Origin: Coprinopsis marcescibilis
Taxonomy: Eukaryota; Basidiomycota; Agaricomycetes; Agaricales; Psathyrellaceae
Assembly (NCBI GenBank): GCA_004369085.1
Contig: ML210201.1
Span: forward strand, 1 to 64,000
Length of the DNA stretch: 64,000 bases
Direction of reading: 5' to 3'
In this document: in pieces, positions 32,882 to 44,600 of the stretch
How the letters are laid out: every line of letters starts with the position of its first letter
Position numbering within the stretch: position 1 is the stretch's first letter
Notes under the pieces: generated by a model
Databases searched by the model: none
What the model was told of the DNA's origin: nothing
The model's input: only the letters and a program-made list of their open reading frames with translations
Made by a program: the position numbers and the translations under genes

Positions 32882-34324
32882 ATGGCATATCTTACGAAGC
32901 CTACGGTGTACAACATCGAGGATTCCAATATCGCTCTGCTTGGCTCAGATGTGAGTTAGCTGGCACCGGTATCTCATCCCGTTCGTTTCATATCTATTCA
33001 AATCCTTGGGTTTTGGCACCCATGCTGACCACCAATCTCCAGGTGGAGAAGAGGGTTCGCGAGAATGCTGGTGACGCCGAACCTGCCTGGGAGACAGCAG
33101 GCCAGGATGCTGGACTGAAGATATGGCGTATCGAACAGTTCCATATCGCGGATTGGGCCGAAGATCGTTATGGATCTTTCTATGCTGGGGATTCATACAT
33201 CGTTCTGTATGTGAGTGCTGGACACCCATTTCCTGTCTAAACCAACTGAATACTAATCTACCTGCTATAGACCTACAAAAGCTCGCCGGAAGCCAAAGAT
33301 CTGTCGTTCAATCTCCACTTTTGGTTGGGCGCCAACACGACGGTCGACGAAGCGGGGACAGCCGCGTACAAAACCGTCGAACTGGATGACCGTTCGTCAC
33401 ATCTGTGTTTACCCATCAATAATACATTGACAGACTTCAAACTTGAACGTAGATCTGCACGGAAAGCCAGTTCAATTCAGGGAAGTGCAAGGTTACGAAT
33501 CGCCTCAGTTCCTGTCCTACTTCCAGAGATTCACGTGCCTGGATGGTGGTGTGGCAACTGGGTTCCGCAAAGTAGTCGACCCTCCACCGCTCGACGTCCG
33601 CAAACTCTATCGCATCACGCTATCTCGGCTTCCAAGTCGGATTGGCGAAGCTGGAAAGTCTAAATCTACCCTGGTTGTCCGAGAGGTCCCAGCTGAAGCT
33701 GCCAGCTTGGTCGCAGGAGATACCTATGTGTTGGATAGGGGAGAAGAGGTCTGGCAACTCAATACTACAGAGAGTGCTGGCCAGGAGCGATACAAGGCTG
33801 CAGAATTTGTGCAGAGCTTGATCGCTGAGAGGAAGGGTCAATGTCAGCTCAAGGTCTTTGGTGAGAGCTCAAGCTATCGTTCGTAAGGCACCGTGATTTA
33901 TAGCGTTATGTTCTCAGACGAAGGTCACTCTGGTGTCTCCGGGTTCCTCGGAGAATTCGGAGAAGGTACCACACTCCTTCCTTCACCCTTGGCCAACCAG
34001 CAAACCCAGCCAATCAAGATCTTCAAGGTCTCCGATGCATCCGGCAAACTGGAGTTCACCCCTCTCCAAGGCCCAGTTGGCTCTCTACTCTCTTCTAGCG
34101 ACGCCTTCCTAATTGATGACACTCATAACTTGGCCCGTCCGGCACTATATGCATGGATTGGGAAGCAGGCATCACTGGCGGAGAGACGTTCGGTCATTCA
34201 GTATGCGCAGAATTATCTCTACCGGGAGAGGGATAGCCACGTGGGGCTTCTTGGGGTTCCTATCATCAAGATGGACGAGGGCAGAGAGTCAAGAGACTTT
34301 ACGGACATTCTGTCTGCGTCGTAA
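32882..34324 (+). CDS. Severin/gelsolin-like actin-binding protein
   Basis: Predicted calcium-regulated actin-filament severing or capping protein in the cytoplasm. Three gelsolin-like repeats are visible. G1 has LKIWRIEQFHIADWAEDRYGSFYAGDSYIVLYTYK and LHFWLGANTTVDEAGTAAYKTVELDD, followed by the G1-G2 link PVQFREVQGYESPQFLSYF. G2 has TYVLDRGEEVWQLNTTESAGQERYKAAEFVQ. G3 has IKIFKVSDASGKLEFT, DAFLIDDTHNLARPALYAWIGKQAS. This three-domain form matches severin/fragmin and CapG size, about 385 residues. The start was chosen at the first ATG after a pyrimidine-rich leader. Introns follow LLGSD, YIVLY, ELDD and the KVF segment. It is convergent with the EgtD-like gene. Confidence 0.9.
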
Positions 34325-34586
34325 GCCTGAAGCTAGTATTTTACTAGTATTAAGTACAAGGACCGCCATGTGTGCACTGAAGAAATAATGGCGCTGTACA
34401 ATATCAACGTGACATATCACTTCATGGGACAACAAGAGGTGGGCGTTCCAAAAGCCAGAGCGAGTACTGCTTCTTCGTATCTGTCCACCTTTGTACAGGT
34501 CGGAGATTTCCGTTGGAGAAGAGGGCGTGTGCATCGGCTTCTGAGTACTATTGTGTTGTGAATGAGTGAGAAATGAGCGACAGTAC

Positions 34587-35774
34587 CTAACTGCCTACCT
34601 TGACAGACTCCTCGATTTTAATCATCTCATCTTCAAAGAAACTGAATTCTTTCTTATCTGAAGGAACCGTAATCGTCTGCGAGCATTTGGACCGGTAGTA
34701 TGACTCATGGCACCCTGGGTCAAAGTTTAATGGGTTGTTCAGCGAATGTAGCGCTCGTCGAAGCTCACGTTCAGCCTACATTCCGTCGACGCGTCAGCCA
34801 GGTTCCAGGGACATGACATGGAATATGACCCAGCAACGTACGTAAGTGTAAATGTTTATGTATTCCCATTTATCTTCGTTGAATAAGCTGTCATCCCCTA
34901 AAGTTCGACCAGCGTTCTTGAGGGCGTTCATCTTGAAGCGCTTGGTATACCCCTTGCAATCATTGTACGCCCTTTCTATCTTTTCCTTGTCGTTATCGTG
35001 GTCCAGGCCGAGCAAAAGCGTATCGCCAGCGCCAGGGCGCAACGGCAGGGAACGAAGAAATGGAGCTGCATCCTTACGGGGGAAGTTGCCGATTGACGAA
35101 CCGAGGAATATTATGTGAAGTGGGACACTAGATGCTGGGGAACCGCCGCGACTCGACGATAGCGCAACCCTACCACCATGTACGAGTCCACCGTTCTCGA
35201 TAAACTTGATACCATCGTCGTATGTACCCCACATCCCCTTTATGAGAACCTTGCCGTCCAGACGGCGCCCAATGTCTGAGGCTTCTATTTCGCCCAGGGT
35301 GCGTTCGAGCTCGCGCTTCTCAAGGTCTAGGGCGTAGTATGTGATGGGAGACGCCATCTTCGAATCGTCTACATATCGAGAGAGGCCGAGGAGAATATGA
35401 GAGGTCTTGCGCAAAGAACTGGGTAGAAAGATGAGAAGGAACACAGAGTGCGCGAAGGGAGGTAAATACCCTGAGCCAAGTTCCAAGACGACTTCATCTG
35501 CGGGATTTTCATCATCAGAGCGATTTCGATGCATGCTCCCCACAATCTCATCTGCGTGGGTCTTCAATATTTCCTCCTCCGCCGCAAATAAGTAGTACTC
35601 TGTGGCAGAGGTTGTGATATCGTCGTACAGCCTCAACCCTTTCTCATCATAGAGCAGCATGGTAGGTATCTCTTTTTCACCTGTAGGACGCGAGAGCCCA
35701 TCGATGACCTGCTTCGAGAGGTCTATCGAGATCGGTATGCCGCCTGCATGGATATCGATAATGTCGACTGGCAT
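34587..35774 (-). CDS. Partial Egt1 paralogue: stand-alone EgtD-like histidine methyltransferase
   Basis: A diverged copy of the first part of egt1, about 27 kb away and inverted. It starts MPVDIIDIHAGG, parallel to MPVEIIDAHTAS in Egt1. It keeps LLYDEKGLRLYDDI, the SAM motif LELGSGSLRKT across the same intron, FLGSSIGNFPRKD and, after two more conserved introns, RSKCSQTITVPSDKKEF and IEESVK. It then reads VGS and stops, because the intron that follows this point in egt1 is not joined to further exons. The iron-site domain, the FGE-like domain and the last methyltransferase strands (KYSEVDAY onward) are absent. The serine-rich insert of Egt1 is also absent. It may make hercynine only, be regulatory, or be dying. 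An in-frame ATG at 35828 would add 18 residues. Confidence 0.83.
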
Positions 35775-35953
35775 AGTTGGCAGAAACGAAAAGTGAGAAT
35801 CCGGACTTTGGGACTTCGGTGAATCCAAGTGTCGGAGGGTAAATCACGACTGAGTAGAATCTCCGTTTTGAACCGGCGAGTCTTCAATATATCATCCAGA
35901 AATCTACTCTACGAACCTAAAAGGTCCAGCTGGCTAAGTCAGCTTTCTTTAAA

Positions 35954-36394
35954 ATGCGATCTGGGTACACTACCAAGCCATCAGTGAACCACTTCGACGT
36001 GCATCTGGCAGAACCCTTGGTAAGCGAGCATTTGCTAGACAAGTTGGCTGAAATCTTGTTGGAAGTTGCAAGTTGAATATCTCTGAACCTTCACCTTCTT
36101 GTAACTCACGTTGTAGCTACTAGCCGAAGGAGGAGTAGCCTTCGAGGCGGTGAGTTCGGAGCACTATGCAAGGCAAATCAGTCGCTGGGTCGCTAACCTA
36201 GATAAAAATTGACCTTTCGCTAGGTCGTAACCGAAAGTCGCAAATTTATCGTAGAAAGCACCTACCGTAGGCTACTACTCTCTCTCCACGCAGGGCTGGC
36301 GGCAGAAATATCGCCACGGGACGTGAAAAGGAGGCTAGGATTGGCGTACCCAGTCATAGACGCTGTCCCACCAGTGGTGTTGCGACGCTACTAG
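35954..36394 (+). CDS. Small unrecognised protein, three exons, 89 residues
   Basis: Exons 35954-36019, 36117-36149 and 36224-36394 join in frame through two phase-0 introns with GTAAGC/GTTGTAG and GTGAGT/CGCTAG ends. The second intron has a CTAAC branch-type motif close to its acceptor. The product begins MRSGYTTKPSVNHFDVHLAEPL, here positions 1-22, and ends AYPVIDAVPPVVLRRY. It is rich in arginine and aliphatic residues with a likely helix around KFIVESTYRRLLLSLHAGL. I know no matching family. Clean frame across three exons argues for a real gene. It could be a mitochondrial or ribosome-associated small protein, but nothing proves that. Confidence 0.45.
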
Positions 36395-36992
36395 GTCGAC
36401 ATTGAGCTCTCTGAGCCTGTCTGAGGTCCTAGGCATCGTCTATCCAGTATCTACAGTTCTGCTGCACTAGTATAGCATTATTAAGTGCGTATAATTGACG
36501 CTTATGAGCCAAAGTTGACATCGTACCTAGATTATAGATATTTGAGTAGTGAATTTGGAATGTCCAGACTTGAAGCTTAAAGAAACCTTCACTGCCGATC
36601 AATCCCGGAGCGACGGGATGAGTCAGGGGTTCCCACGATGGCTACTGTATCCGGCTCGGTCCGCCATCTCCAAATAGCGCAACAGCCCCTGTCCTTATGG
36701 TAGTTCTTTGAGTTCAACTCCCAGAAACATTTACATTCCAAACAAACCAGAGAACAGCTATATGCAACATACATGGGGGTCTCCAGTATCGTATGGCAAC
36801 CACCGGCTATCTCACCTCGAAAGATCAAACACCACATGCCAATTAGCGTTTACGGCAGTTAATGTGAAGGCCGTGCATTGGGACGGCTTGGATTAATAGT
36901 AAGCCAGCTTGCCGGGACCGACGCGTGTCATCTCCAATTGTTCTTTCCTCCGCCCATTGTCCTCAGTCAACGTCCTTTTGAACGCAACGTCT
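36395..36992. other. Intergenic region
   Basis: About 0.6 kb upstream of the Sec14-like gene. A minus-strand open frame at 36589-36837 has no supporting features. Confidence 0.5.
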
Positions 36993-38323
36993 ATGCCTGA
37001 ACCAGAGTCCAGTGTTCAAGACACTCAGTCGAAAGCAAGCGGTACAACGACACCTGCGACACCAGTTCCAGACTATGTCTTTACCGACCCAGCTACCCCG
37101 GCCCAGTTCGTAGGACATCTAGGGCACCTAACTGAGGCCCAATCAGAATCGTTGGAGGAGTTCAGGGCTCTCCTGGTGAAAGAGGGCCTCTACAAACCCC
37201 AAGCCACGTCAGACGACGGAACATCGACATCTTTGCCCTCCCACGACGATCCGACATTGTTGTGAGTCTAATGAGAGGCCCAGGTACTTAATGTGTGGAT
37301 AGTTGCTCAAATCGTGTCATCGTTGCTTTACCAGACGATTCCTACGCGCTCGAAGCTTCCAGCCACCCGCTGCCGTCGTTCAGTTTAAAGCTGCGGAGGA
37401 ATGGCGAAAGCAACACGACGTCGAAAATCTGTTCGCGACCGGATTTACCACTGAGGAAATAGAGGCCGCCAGGATGTTTTATCCCCGTTGGACAGGACGT
37501 CGGGACAAGGCAAGTCTCTACGATCCTATTATCTCTGTCCCTTTATCAACGTCAACACCTTAACAACAGCAAGGACTCCCCCTCTACGTTTATCGCGTCT
37601 CAGAGCTTGAACCTATGCAGAAAGAGCTAGATGCCGTATCTGCAAAGCGGAAATATCAAAGAATGTCAGTCCACACCCCATTTATTCCATTCATCAACCC
37701 CTAACATTTAAGCATTATCCAGAATCGTCCTTTACGAGATCATGGTTCGCTTCTCATTCAGCCTATGTTCCCATCTACCCCATCCAACATCCCCCAACCC
37801 AATTTCATCTACTACAACGATCATAGACCTGGGCGAGGCGAGCTTCTCATCACTATTCAGACTGCGAGGCCACTTCTCGGAGGCATCCAAACTCGCAACA
37901 CCATACTACCCCGAAACGCTCGGTACAATCGTGATCGTAAATTCGCCCGCTTTCTTCCCCACAATATGGTCCTGGATCAAGGTACGTACCAAGTACCGTC
38001 TACCACTAGTATGCATAACTCATCACTGGTACTTGCTCCAGGGCTGGTTTGACGAAGTCACCCGTCACAAGATACACGTCCTCGGTAGAGACGCCAAGAC
38101 CGAGCTCCTCAACCTTATACATCCTCAAGACCTACCCAAGATGTACGGCGGAGAGCTAGAGTGGGTGTTCAAGGACCAACCTCAACTAGATGCGGACGCT
38201 GCCTCAGTACTTCCCGATGGAAAAATGCCCCTAGGACCCATCATCTTCCAAGACGGAAAGGCCATTAAACCTGAAGCACCCTCCCCAGTTAACAAGCCCA
38301 ACGGAACTTTGTCAAATAAGTAA
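36993..38323 (+). CDS. Sec14-like CRAL-TRIO lipid-transfer protein
   Basis: Predicted cytosolic phospholipid (phosphatidylinositol-type) transfer or sensing protein. A low-complexity N-terminus (SGTTTPATPVPDYVF) leads to the CRAL-TRIO N helix bundle with LRRFLRARSFQPPAAVVQFKAAEEWRK. The lipid-binding domain includes GLPLYVYRVSELEP, IIDLGEASFSSLFRL, ATPYYPETLGTIVIVNSPAFFPTIWSWIK, GWFDEVTRHKIHVLG and the end LPKMYGGELEW. The tail is short and ends at 38323. Four introns are needed. The family order LLxFLRAR, then YPE, then FP.iW, is standard for Sec14 homologues. The start at 36993 is the first ATG compatible with family length. Confidence 0.9.
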
Positions 38324-38698
38324 CTAAACGGGCGAAATACAAATACAGAAAGACGCGTGGCGTGATATGAAAGGAGAATCAGCTCTTCCATTCATGACGA
38401 CGAAATGATCTACTAGAGACTTTACATAATTTGTATGGGGTGGTAGTGATGATGACAATATGTACAACAAACTGTGCAAATGCGAATACTAAGTATATTG
38501 TAGTCTGGTATCTTTCAGTGTCCAATTAAGGGTAATTAGCACCTTGGCGAGCGAAATGTGCAGCTGGAGGGCAAGAAATTAAGCTCCACCCGGATGAGGA
38601 GCAAGGGGGAACGGTGACAGCAACAAAACATACCCAAAGCATGAGGAGAGGAAAGTGAGTGAAAGCCAATAAGTTACAAGGAATGAAGTGTCCAAGAA
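38324..38698. other. Convergent intergenic region
   Basis: About 375 bp between the Sec14-like stop and the SCC2 stop, AT-rich, probably 3' untranslated regions of both genes. Confidence 0.5.
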
Positions 38699-41600
38699 TC
38701 AAAGGAATTCGTCGTCCTCTGGTTCGGCGGTAACGCCATCTTCGTTCCAGATCTCCAGGAACTGGTGGACGAGATAAGCTATCCGGCCGGAAGAACACAA
38801 AGAACTAGCACTTACCCTGATTTTCTGCTGTTCTGCATCATGGGTGGTGTGAATAGGAGTCACAGCATATGGGAGTTTATCCCAAGAAATGGCTCGGTCG
38901 TGTTTCTTCATAGCTGGTTTGTCACCAATTGCGCTCTTCTTTCCAATAACAAATTTGTTACATTTGCTGTTTGCAATATTAGGGGTGACTGTGGATGTTT
39001 ACGGAAGAAAGGCTTACTCTTCAGATAGCGAGTAAAGAATTTTGAGATGCGCTTTCAAAAGCATGACCATCGCAATGATAATGGAACTCCTCATAAGGGG
39101 GATGGCATCCCGGCCACCATAGACTAAGCACAGACGTCAATTGCTGAGCTATTATCATGATCACGGGAAAAGGCACTCATACCTCCAATGGCCGAAGTTG
39201 TGGTGGTTGTAGATGCGTCGGTCGTCTGGCTGTCCGGTGGCCCATCGGCCATGGACGACTGCGAAGACACCATCGGTTGCTGTGAAGACGAATGGAGATG
39301 GGATAGAAGATGCGAAGGAGAGATGACATCCAATAGCTGCATTCCAGTCGTGGAAAGCACACTCGTCAAATATTTGATGACGGTAAAGACCTCTTCCTGC
39401 GTCTTGTATTCAAAGCTGGCAAAGTTTTCCGCCATATACCGAGTGAAGTCAACGTCGTCCTAAGCCAGAATTAGTACATGATGTGATAAAACTACAGTGG
39501 AACGCACCTGTGTTGCGTTGTACGACTCGCCCTCAGAGAAGACTTTGACCAATGCCTTCAAGAAATCTTGACGAGTCGCTCGCTTCTCGCGTACGAGTGA
39601 GTACCATCGTTGAAGCAAGGCCACAGGTGGACCTTGTGCCCGATAGCCTGCGCAAGATTATGAATAAAAGATCTATAACCTGATGAAACGACGAACCATG
39701 TATAGGAGAGCCTTCAGGGACAATCTTCTTTTGGTAATCGAAAGATTTCCTTGCGCTGATGGAATATCGAGTGTTGAGGAGCGAGGCGTGTTTGGAGTTC
39801 AGGATTGAATGGAGAGCAATGGCGCGGCTGCTAAGTTGAGATACAGGACTTGTTTCTAACGCGATGATAATGGGGAAGGACTGATGAATTGGTCAGGAGG
39901 AAACTTCTAGGCGTGGGAATACCAGTCATACCTGCAAAGGGTGGGCTAAGCCTTGCTTGATGGTGAAAGTCAACACATCAATAGCAGCTGCTTGAATTTG
40001 AGAGTTTTGTGACAGAGCCGCTTCGAGAATGTGGCTCAGGTAACGTTGTACGATAGCAGAGCTGACACTGTCGCAAAGGATTCAGCATGAGACCCGCACA
40101 CCAATGAAGCAAACATACCCAGAATCAGCGAATCCATCAGTGTTGCCAACCAACTCTTCCATGTTAACATCCACAATTACTTTGGCGTTCTTGTTTTTCA
40201 AAGACTCTGTAAACAGCGTTTGTAAGACATTACTACTCCAATGATAGGCACTTTACCTTTCTCCTTAGCCGAGTGCTTCTCCGACTCCGAGATCAAAAAG
40301 TCTTGCAAAATCTTCAAGAGCCTTGAACGAGGCTCTTCATCTGTCGAGTCGAATACTGCATCCATCACGGACGCGGACTCTTCTTTCGTCATCAGGGTTG
40401 GTTGGGCTCGAAATAGAAATCCTGGCGAAAGAGTTAGTTGCTGAAGGGCTGACTACGCGAATGCCAGTTTACCTAAACACTGCAGCAACCGGTTGCGAAC
40501 CGATGGCTCGCTGTACTTTCCATAGACGCGCAAAATCGTGTTGTAGATGTGTTCCATTACCGAGGTTTGAGACACTGAGTTGATGCTGGCAGCCAGATCT
40601 ACGGGAAGTAGGTTAAAACCTAGCTTCTGTAGTTGTACACGCGACTTACTTTGATGTTCAAGTCTTAGACGGTCGAAGGGACAGTGCTCTCCAAGCAGGG
40701 CGACAATGTAGACAAGTGCAAGCACAGCTTTACCTTCATTGGCAGCAAGCTGGTTTGAGGGGCGATTAAGGAAAAGGAGCAGTTTGCCTGTGTCCTTCAG
40801 GTCAGATGTTGGGAGTTGGGAAACAGATCGAGATGTACTGACGGTTGCATCCACTCAGGAGGTTTATCAGTGGTTGGAAATCGTGAGTGAGTTGCTGTAC
40901 CACGGTGCATATGCAGCTAACACACTCTTGGAGGATCTTGGGGGACATTATCTTCTGTTTCGAAAATAAATGTCGCAAAACGTACCTGCGTCATACCGGC
41001 AGGACCTTTCGGATGCATTATCATTGACTGCAGAGAACTTTGCAAATCAAGACCGAATTTTTTAGCAGTCTTCGGCATGTGAGGAATGGACACTCGGAAA
41101 ATCTTCAACAAATAGTCCGTTGTATAAATCTCCTCCTGCTGCGAGAATGTGAGAATCGACCTTGCATGTGATAGGATATACAATTACCGAAGAAGCTGCG
41201 TTCTTTAGATATGGCAACAGCGTCAATGCATAGGTCCCGGACAAAACAGGGGGGTATGCTGAGGTGAAGAGGTGTATTGTGCGGACGCAATTGAAGATCG
41301 TCTTGGGAAGGATACTGGTGGGTCAAGAAAAAACATGAAATTCGGGTACACAACTCACGAATCCTGGTAGATCTGTGGCATCAACGAGACCATCTATCAA
41401 CGCTTCACAGATCTCTGTGTAGCGGTTATGAAGCAAGGCGGCTTCACTGCCCTCCTTTTCGGCCATGATCTTGTGCAAGATATCTTCCAAAGGCGAGTTC
41501 TTGTCCCTGAAGTATGCTGCCGTCCCCATGATGATTGAGACTTTATTGAGCAGCGCAGCCTTCTCTTGATTGGGATTATTCGCGTTCGCCCTATTTTTCA

Positions 41601-44600
41601 TGGCTGAAAGAAGGGGTACGGGAGGGAACCATAGTTCTTCTAGGGTCTTGATAGCAAGGTCTTTAACGCCATCGTCTTCGTCCATCATGCGAAGGACGAG
41701 GCGGCTGCAGATATCGATTTTCCTCTGAGTATCTTCTGTCACTGCATAAAATGATTTCAAGAGCTTTATAACACGCTTCCTGACACCAAGACCCGTATCC
41801 TGGATGATAATTGAGTAACTAGCTTTTGTTTAAGAGGGACGACATACCGCCATTCGCTCAGCAATCTTTGGATAATAATCACTCGCGACCTCGGGGGAGT
41901 CGATCATATACTTCCCGATCAGTTCTACAGCTGCATCTCGGACTGCGGGGGAGCTGTCCAGAAGATGACTTTCAATACCTCGACGAACGTTGGACTTCAC
42001 AGTAGAGGTTAAACGCCAGAAGGTTAGGACAAAAAAAGGTCTCACAGTGGCGAGAATCGTGGCATCGCTTGTTACGATCTGACCCAACGCGCGAAGAGCC
42101 TTTGTGCGCATGAAGATAGGGGGCGCATCCAACGCCATCAAGATGACGTTGACGATAGGCTGGAAAGAGTGCTTGAGGCTCTGTAAAGAACCAATTTCTT
42201 CTGAAAGTCTGTCAATGCGAGAGATTTCTTCTTGAGACCTGTCGAATAAGGTCAGTATCAATTGTGCCCGATGAGGTGGCCACGAACCCGCTATCAAAAA
42301 CGTCTGTCGATGGGTCCTTCCAGACTTCACGCAACGCCAGCTTAACCTTCTGACCAAAGGGGAGAAGTCTCTTTGGATCCTTCAAGTTGAGATCGTCGTC
42401 CTCTTCGGGGTGATCAAGCCAGACGTTGACTTGTTTCAAAGCTGCAGCGAGTTCTTGGCCAAGAATCGCTGCTGTCAGCTCTCGGGCGCTCTGGAATCAG
42501 GTCAGTCAGCGTCATATCATGAGTTAGATTTGCATACTTACATCATACGCCTGGTCTTCAGAGGAACGTTTGCACAAATGGGCGGCAACGTCGCGATGAG
42601 CTTCCATAAGCTTTGCGAACTGCTTAGTACTCTGACTTGCTACAATCTGTGGCAAGTCTGGTTAGAAAGGTCCCAACGTTGAAAAGTTTGACCTATGATC
42701 TACCTCGTCCAGCGACTTCAAGTCTCGATATTCCGAGTCCTCTCTTCCGACACCCTTCTGAACCTTCAAGACGCTTGACCGGATTTGCGCTGCGATGACA
42801 CCCAAATGGTCGAGAGCCATGGTCTTTGCAGCATTGCTATCGGTTTGGGCACTCGACTTCACGTCATCCAGCGAAGAAACCATAAACTTCGAGGCAATAC
42901 TTAGCAGTAAACTGGCGGCAGGCCATTCTGGCCAATAAAGCACCACCAAGAGATCATCGATGAGGTTATCAAAGATGGCACGGTACTCGGCTTCATTCGA
43001 GTTCTTCGTCGCTTTTCCCTTGCCAGATCGCGAGTTGAGGAACAGAATGATGGTTTTGGCTGCTTTAGTCGCCGAATCTAAGCCACTGCCATAAAGTCGG
43101 ATTTCGTCCGTATCGAGCTCATCGAGAAAGGGTTCATCAGGTTGGGCATTCTGGCTCTCGGAAAAGCTCTCTTGTCTCTTCAGAGTGAGCTTGTTCTGAC
43201 GTTCTTTTTCCAATCTCCTTGCATTGGTTCTGACATCGTGAGCTGAGGTCTGCACAAGCTGAAGAAGCAGAGCTGAGACAGTTCGTATCGATCGGCCGTC
43301 CCTTAGTCTGGCAGACAATGAACAATTGGCCTATAATCAAATACAGTAAGTCACACACCGGAATTGGCCTGCCTTCTGTTTCGTGTCTGAAAGTTTGATT
43401 AGCGAGCTCAAGATTTCTTCAATGATCCATGATCGCTGGTCCTCATGGTTGGCGAATATCTAGCCAGAAGAATAAGACAATGTACAAGTTGTAAACAGGC
43501 AGAGACACTTACACTCCGAATCAAAGACAAAGCATCCAGTCTCAGGGCACGCATTGCACTCTTTCCAAGAGTCCGATTCACCACATTCTCCTTCTCCTTC
43601 TTGCCACCCTTCGACACATCGTCACTCCCACTTTCAACCACGAAGAAAGGACCAATGGCGATGTAAACCGCCTGGATGATGATGCTGTCTGACATAGCTA
43701 CACTTTCCGCGTTGGCCAGTGCATTGATTCTGGGTAAAACTGAAGAAAGCGCTTGGAAGATTTCGTGCATTTGTTTTCGATGGCTCGATTGCGAAGCGGT
43801 GGCTGAAGGTAAGGGATTGGGGTCATTTCCAGCATTCTTGACCAAATGCTGCAAGGCGCTGTTGTACATCTTGGCATTAAGCGAGTCGGGGGAGGCGCCT
43901 TCAACGAAAGGATAAAGCACTTTTGTCAACTGGTTCTTGACCGCGTTTAAGCAGCTCGTAATGAGTTCTTCAGAATACAACTGCAAAAAAGGTTAAAAAA
44001 ACACCCCGTCAGGGGATAGCGGAGTGCACATGCCTGTTTGGGGAGTCTATCGCTGGCCAAAATGGCCATGCAACAATCTGCAGCCAAAATACTATCCAAG
44101 GATAAATCCAATTGCACGTTGAGCTTTTCTAGTTCGATCTCGTCCAAAACTCCCGTTGGCGTGTCGTTCTTCGCAATGTCATCTCCTTCCTCGATCCCTT
44201 CCATAGCATCGTCGTCTTCAGCTACCTCTTTCCCCTTCTTCGATTTGCGGGATCCCTTCTTGACCGGCGAGCTTCTCGCAGACACTGTTCCGCTGCTACT
44301 GGCAGCATTCAATGATCCGATTTGTTGGAATGGGTCCACGTCCTCGCCAGCCTTGACGCTGCGGTCGAGTACTTTCAACAGGCGGGACAATGTCTGAGCA
44401 TCGACGTCTGCCATCCGCCCAGCCTTTGACCTAGGAGTCGATAAGACACCACCAGCGCTAACGCCGACCTGCCGCATTCGTTTGGTTGGCCTAGAGACCT
44501 GCCCAATGTACTTCAACAATTTCCGAATGATGGCCGACTTGAGCATCGGACGAGTGCAGTCGGTGCTGAGAGTTGAGAAGTACTCTTGTGGGAGCTCATC

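Noticed and set aside
35400..35475. Extra coding sequence GYLPPFAHSVFLLIFLPS in the EgtD-like paralogue
   Set aside because: It is an in-frame intron with GT and AG ends at the same place as the first intron of egt1. Removing it restores the LELGSGSLRKT motif.
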